DNA from: Pseudoalteromonas sp. R3
Lineage (GTDB): Bacteria; Pseudomonadota; Gammaproteobacteria; Enterobacterales; Alteromonadaceae
Reading direction: 5' to 3'
Assembly: GCF_004014715.1 (NCBI RefSeq)
Contig: NZ_CP034835.1
Span: forward strand, 1,426,001-1,490,000
DNA: 64,000 nt
In this document: piece after piece, positions 63,594 to 64,000 of the stretch
Layout of the letters: every line of letters starts with the position of its first letter
Position numbering within the stretch: position 1 is the stretch's first letter
Notes under the pieces: model-generated
Database searches by the model: none
The model's input: the letters and a program-made list of their open reading frames with translations, nothing else
Told to the model about the DNA's origin: nothing
Program-made: the position numbers and the translations under genes

Positions 63594-64000
63594 ATGCTCT
63601 ACCCAGATTGGCCATTACAGGGCGTTGTTGGCGCACTGTCTACAACAAGACAGGGAGGCGTATCTGAGCCCCCTTTTGATGGCTTTAATCTGGCTTATCA
63701 TGTCGGCGACGCGGCCCAGGCCGTCGCGCAGAACAGAGCAAAGTTAGAGGCTGAGGTCTCTTTGCCAATCGCATGGCTGGAGCAAGTACACGGTAACACT
63801 GTTATCCACGCTGATGATGAGTATGATATTGCTTCACTCCCCCAGGCTGATGCCATTTTTACCCGCTCTTCCAAATTCGCTTTGGCAATAATGACCGCTG
63901 ACTGTTTACCTGTGCTGATCGCCAGTGAAGAAGGTCATGAAATTGCGGCGGTTCATTGTGGTTGGCGGCCATTGGCGGCCGGCGTTCTTGCCAAGACCCT
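63594..64000 (+). CDS. pgeF: Laccase-domain protein PgeF/YfiH (partial)
   Basis: The start (ATG 63594) follows rluD by one base; the 3' end lies beyond the window. About 135 residues show STTRQGGVSEPPFDGFNLAYHVGD (split around 20-40), WLEQVHGNTV (His, about 63-72), MTADCLPVLI (Cys, about 101-110) and AAVHCGWRPLAAGV (about 120-133), the Zn-binding residues of the YfiH/DUF152 family. This enzyme is a purine nucleoside hydrolase/phosphorylase-type polyphenol oxidase in other bacteria; in E. coli it edits cell-wall precursor UDP-MurNAc-L-Ser. The order bamD-rluD-pgeF is conserved in gammaproteobacteria. Confidence 0.95.
   Translation, partial: MLYPDWPLQGVVGALSTTRQGGVSEPPFDGFNLAYHVGDAAQAVAQNRAKLEAEVSLPIAWLEQVHGNTVIHADDEYDIASLPQADAIFTRSSKFALAIMTADCLPVLIASEEGHEIAAVHCGWRPLAAGVLAKT

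Overview
This window looks like chromosomal DNA of a marine gammaproteobacterium of the order Alteromonadales, most likely Pseudoalteromonas or a close relative. The case rests on several large TonB-dependent receptors whose signal peptides begin MLN(T/S)K(V/I)(T/S)KAVRLAL, a moderate GC content, enterobacterial-like housekeeping orthologues (GrxA, PpiC, SmrA, PriC/YbaM, DinG, PolB) and a block ileS-lspA-fkpB-ispH followed by minor pilins, as in Pseudomonas. The species is inferred from sequence character alone.

Layout. 1-9.5 kb is accessory: a partial flavin amine oxidase, a membrane-bound ToxR/CadC-type regulator with TPRs, a GH16-like lipoprotein, an RND efflux operon with the permease gene first, and an unrecognised protein with an internal duplication. 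9.5-17.7 kb holds an NLP/NPP1-type secreted protein with an intact GHRHDWE motif, a probable leftward group (TSUP transporter, priC, histone-deacetylase-like hydrolase), a comFB-like/ybaM pair, and the DNA-metabolism genes dinG and polB. 18-27 kb holds two related TonB-dependent receptors and three tandem paralogous small lipoproteins behind a good sigma70-like promoter. 27-36 kb holds a short HrpB-type helicase with a translationally coupled unknown gene, mtfA, a TolB-propeller/amidohydrolase fusion, a DeaD-like RNA helicase, grxA and ppiC. 36-44 kb holds a third TonB-dependent receptor, a membrane thioredoxin-like protein, an OlsF-type ornithine-lipid synthase with a possible PHO box, ghrA, smrA, small membrane proteins and a frameshifted single-domain response regulator.

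44-61 kb is the conserved core: rpsT (divergent), murJ, ribF, ileS, lspA, fkpB, ispH, then an AlgZ/AlgR-like (LytS/LytTR) two-component pair directly before the minor-pilin operon pilV-pilW-pilX-pilY1-pilE. Two FimT/GspH-like pseudopilins lie just beyond on the opposite strand. The last part carries glnB, bamD, rluD and the start of pgeF.

Three reading frames in 43.7-59.8 kb are disturbed: a net 13-bp insertion in the response regulator, and apparent one-base losses at the start of ribF and near the end of pilE. The small ones may be sequence errors. The first is a short tandem duplication next to the predicted phospho-acceptor and could be real inactivation or a slippage switch. I found no CRISPR array, tRNA, rRNA, insertion sequence or prophage. 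I found no clear undescribed multi-gene system. The best novelty candidates are the slippage-prone response regulator, the lipoprotein triplet, the duplicated-motif protein at 9 kb, the Cys-loop repeats in PilY1 and the helicase-coupled unknown gene.
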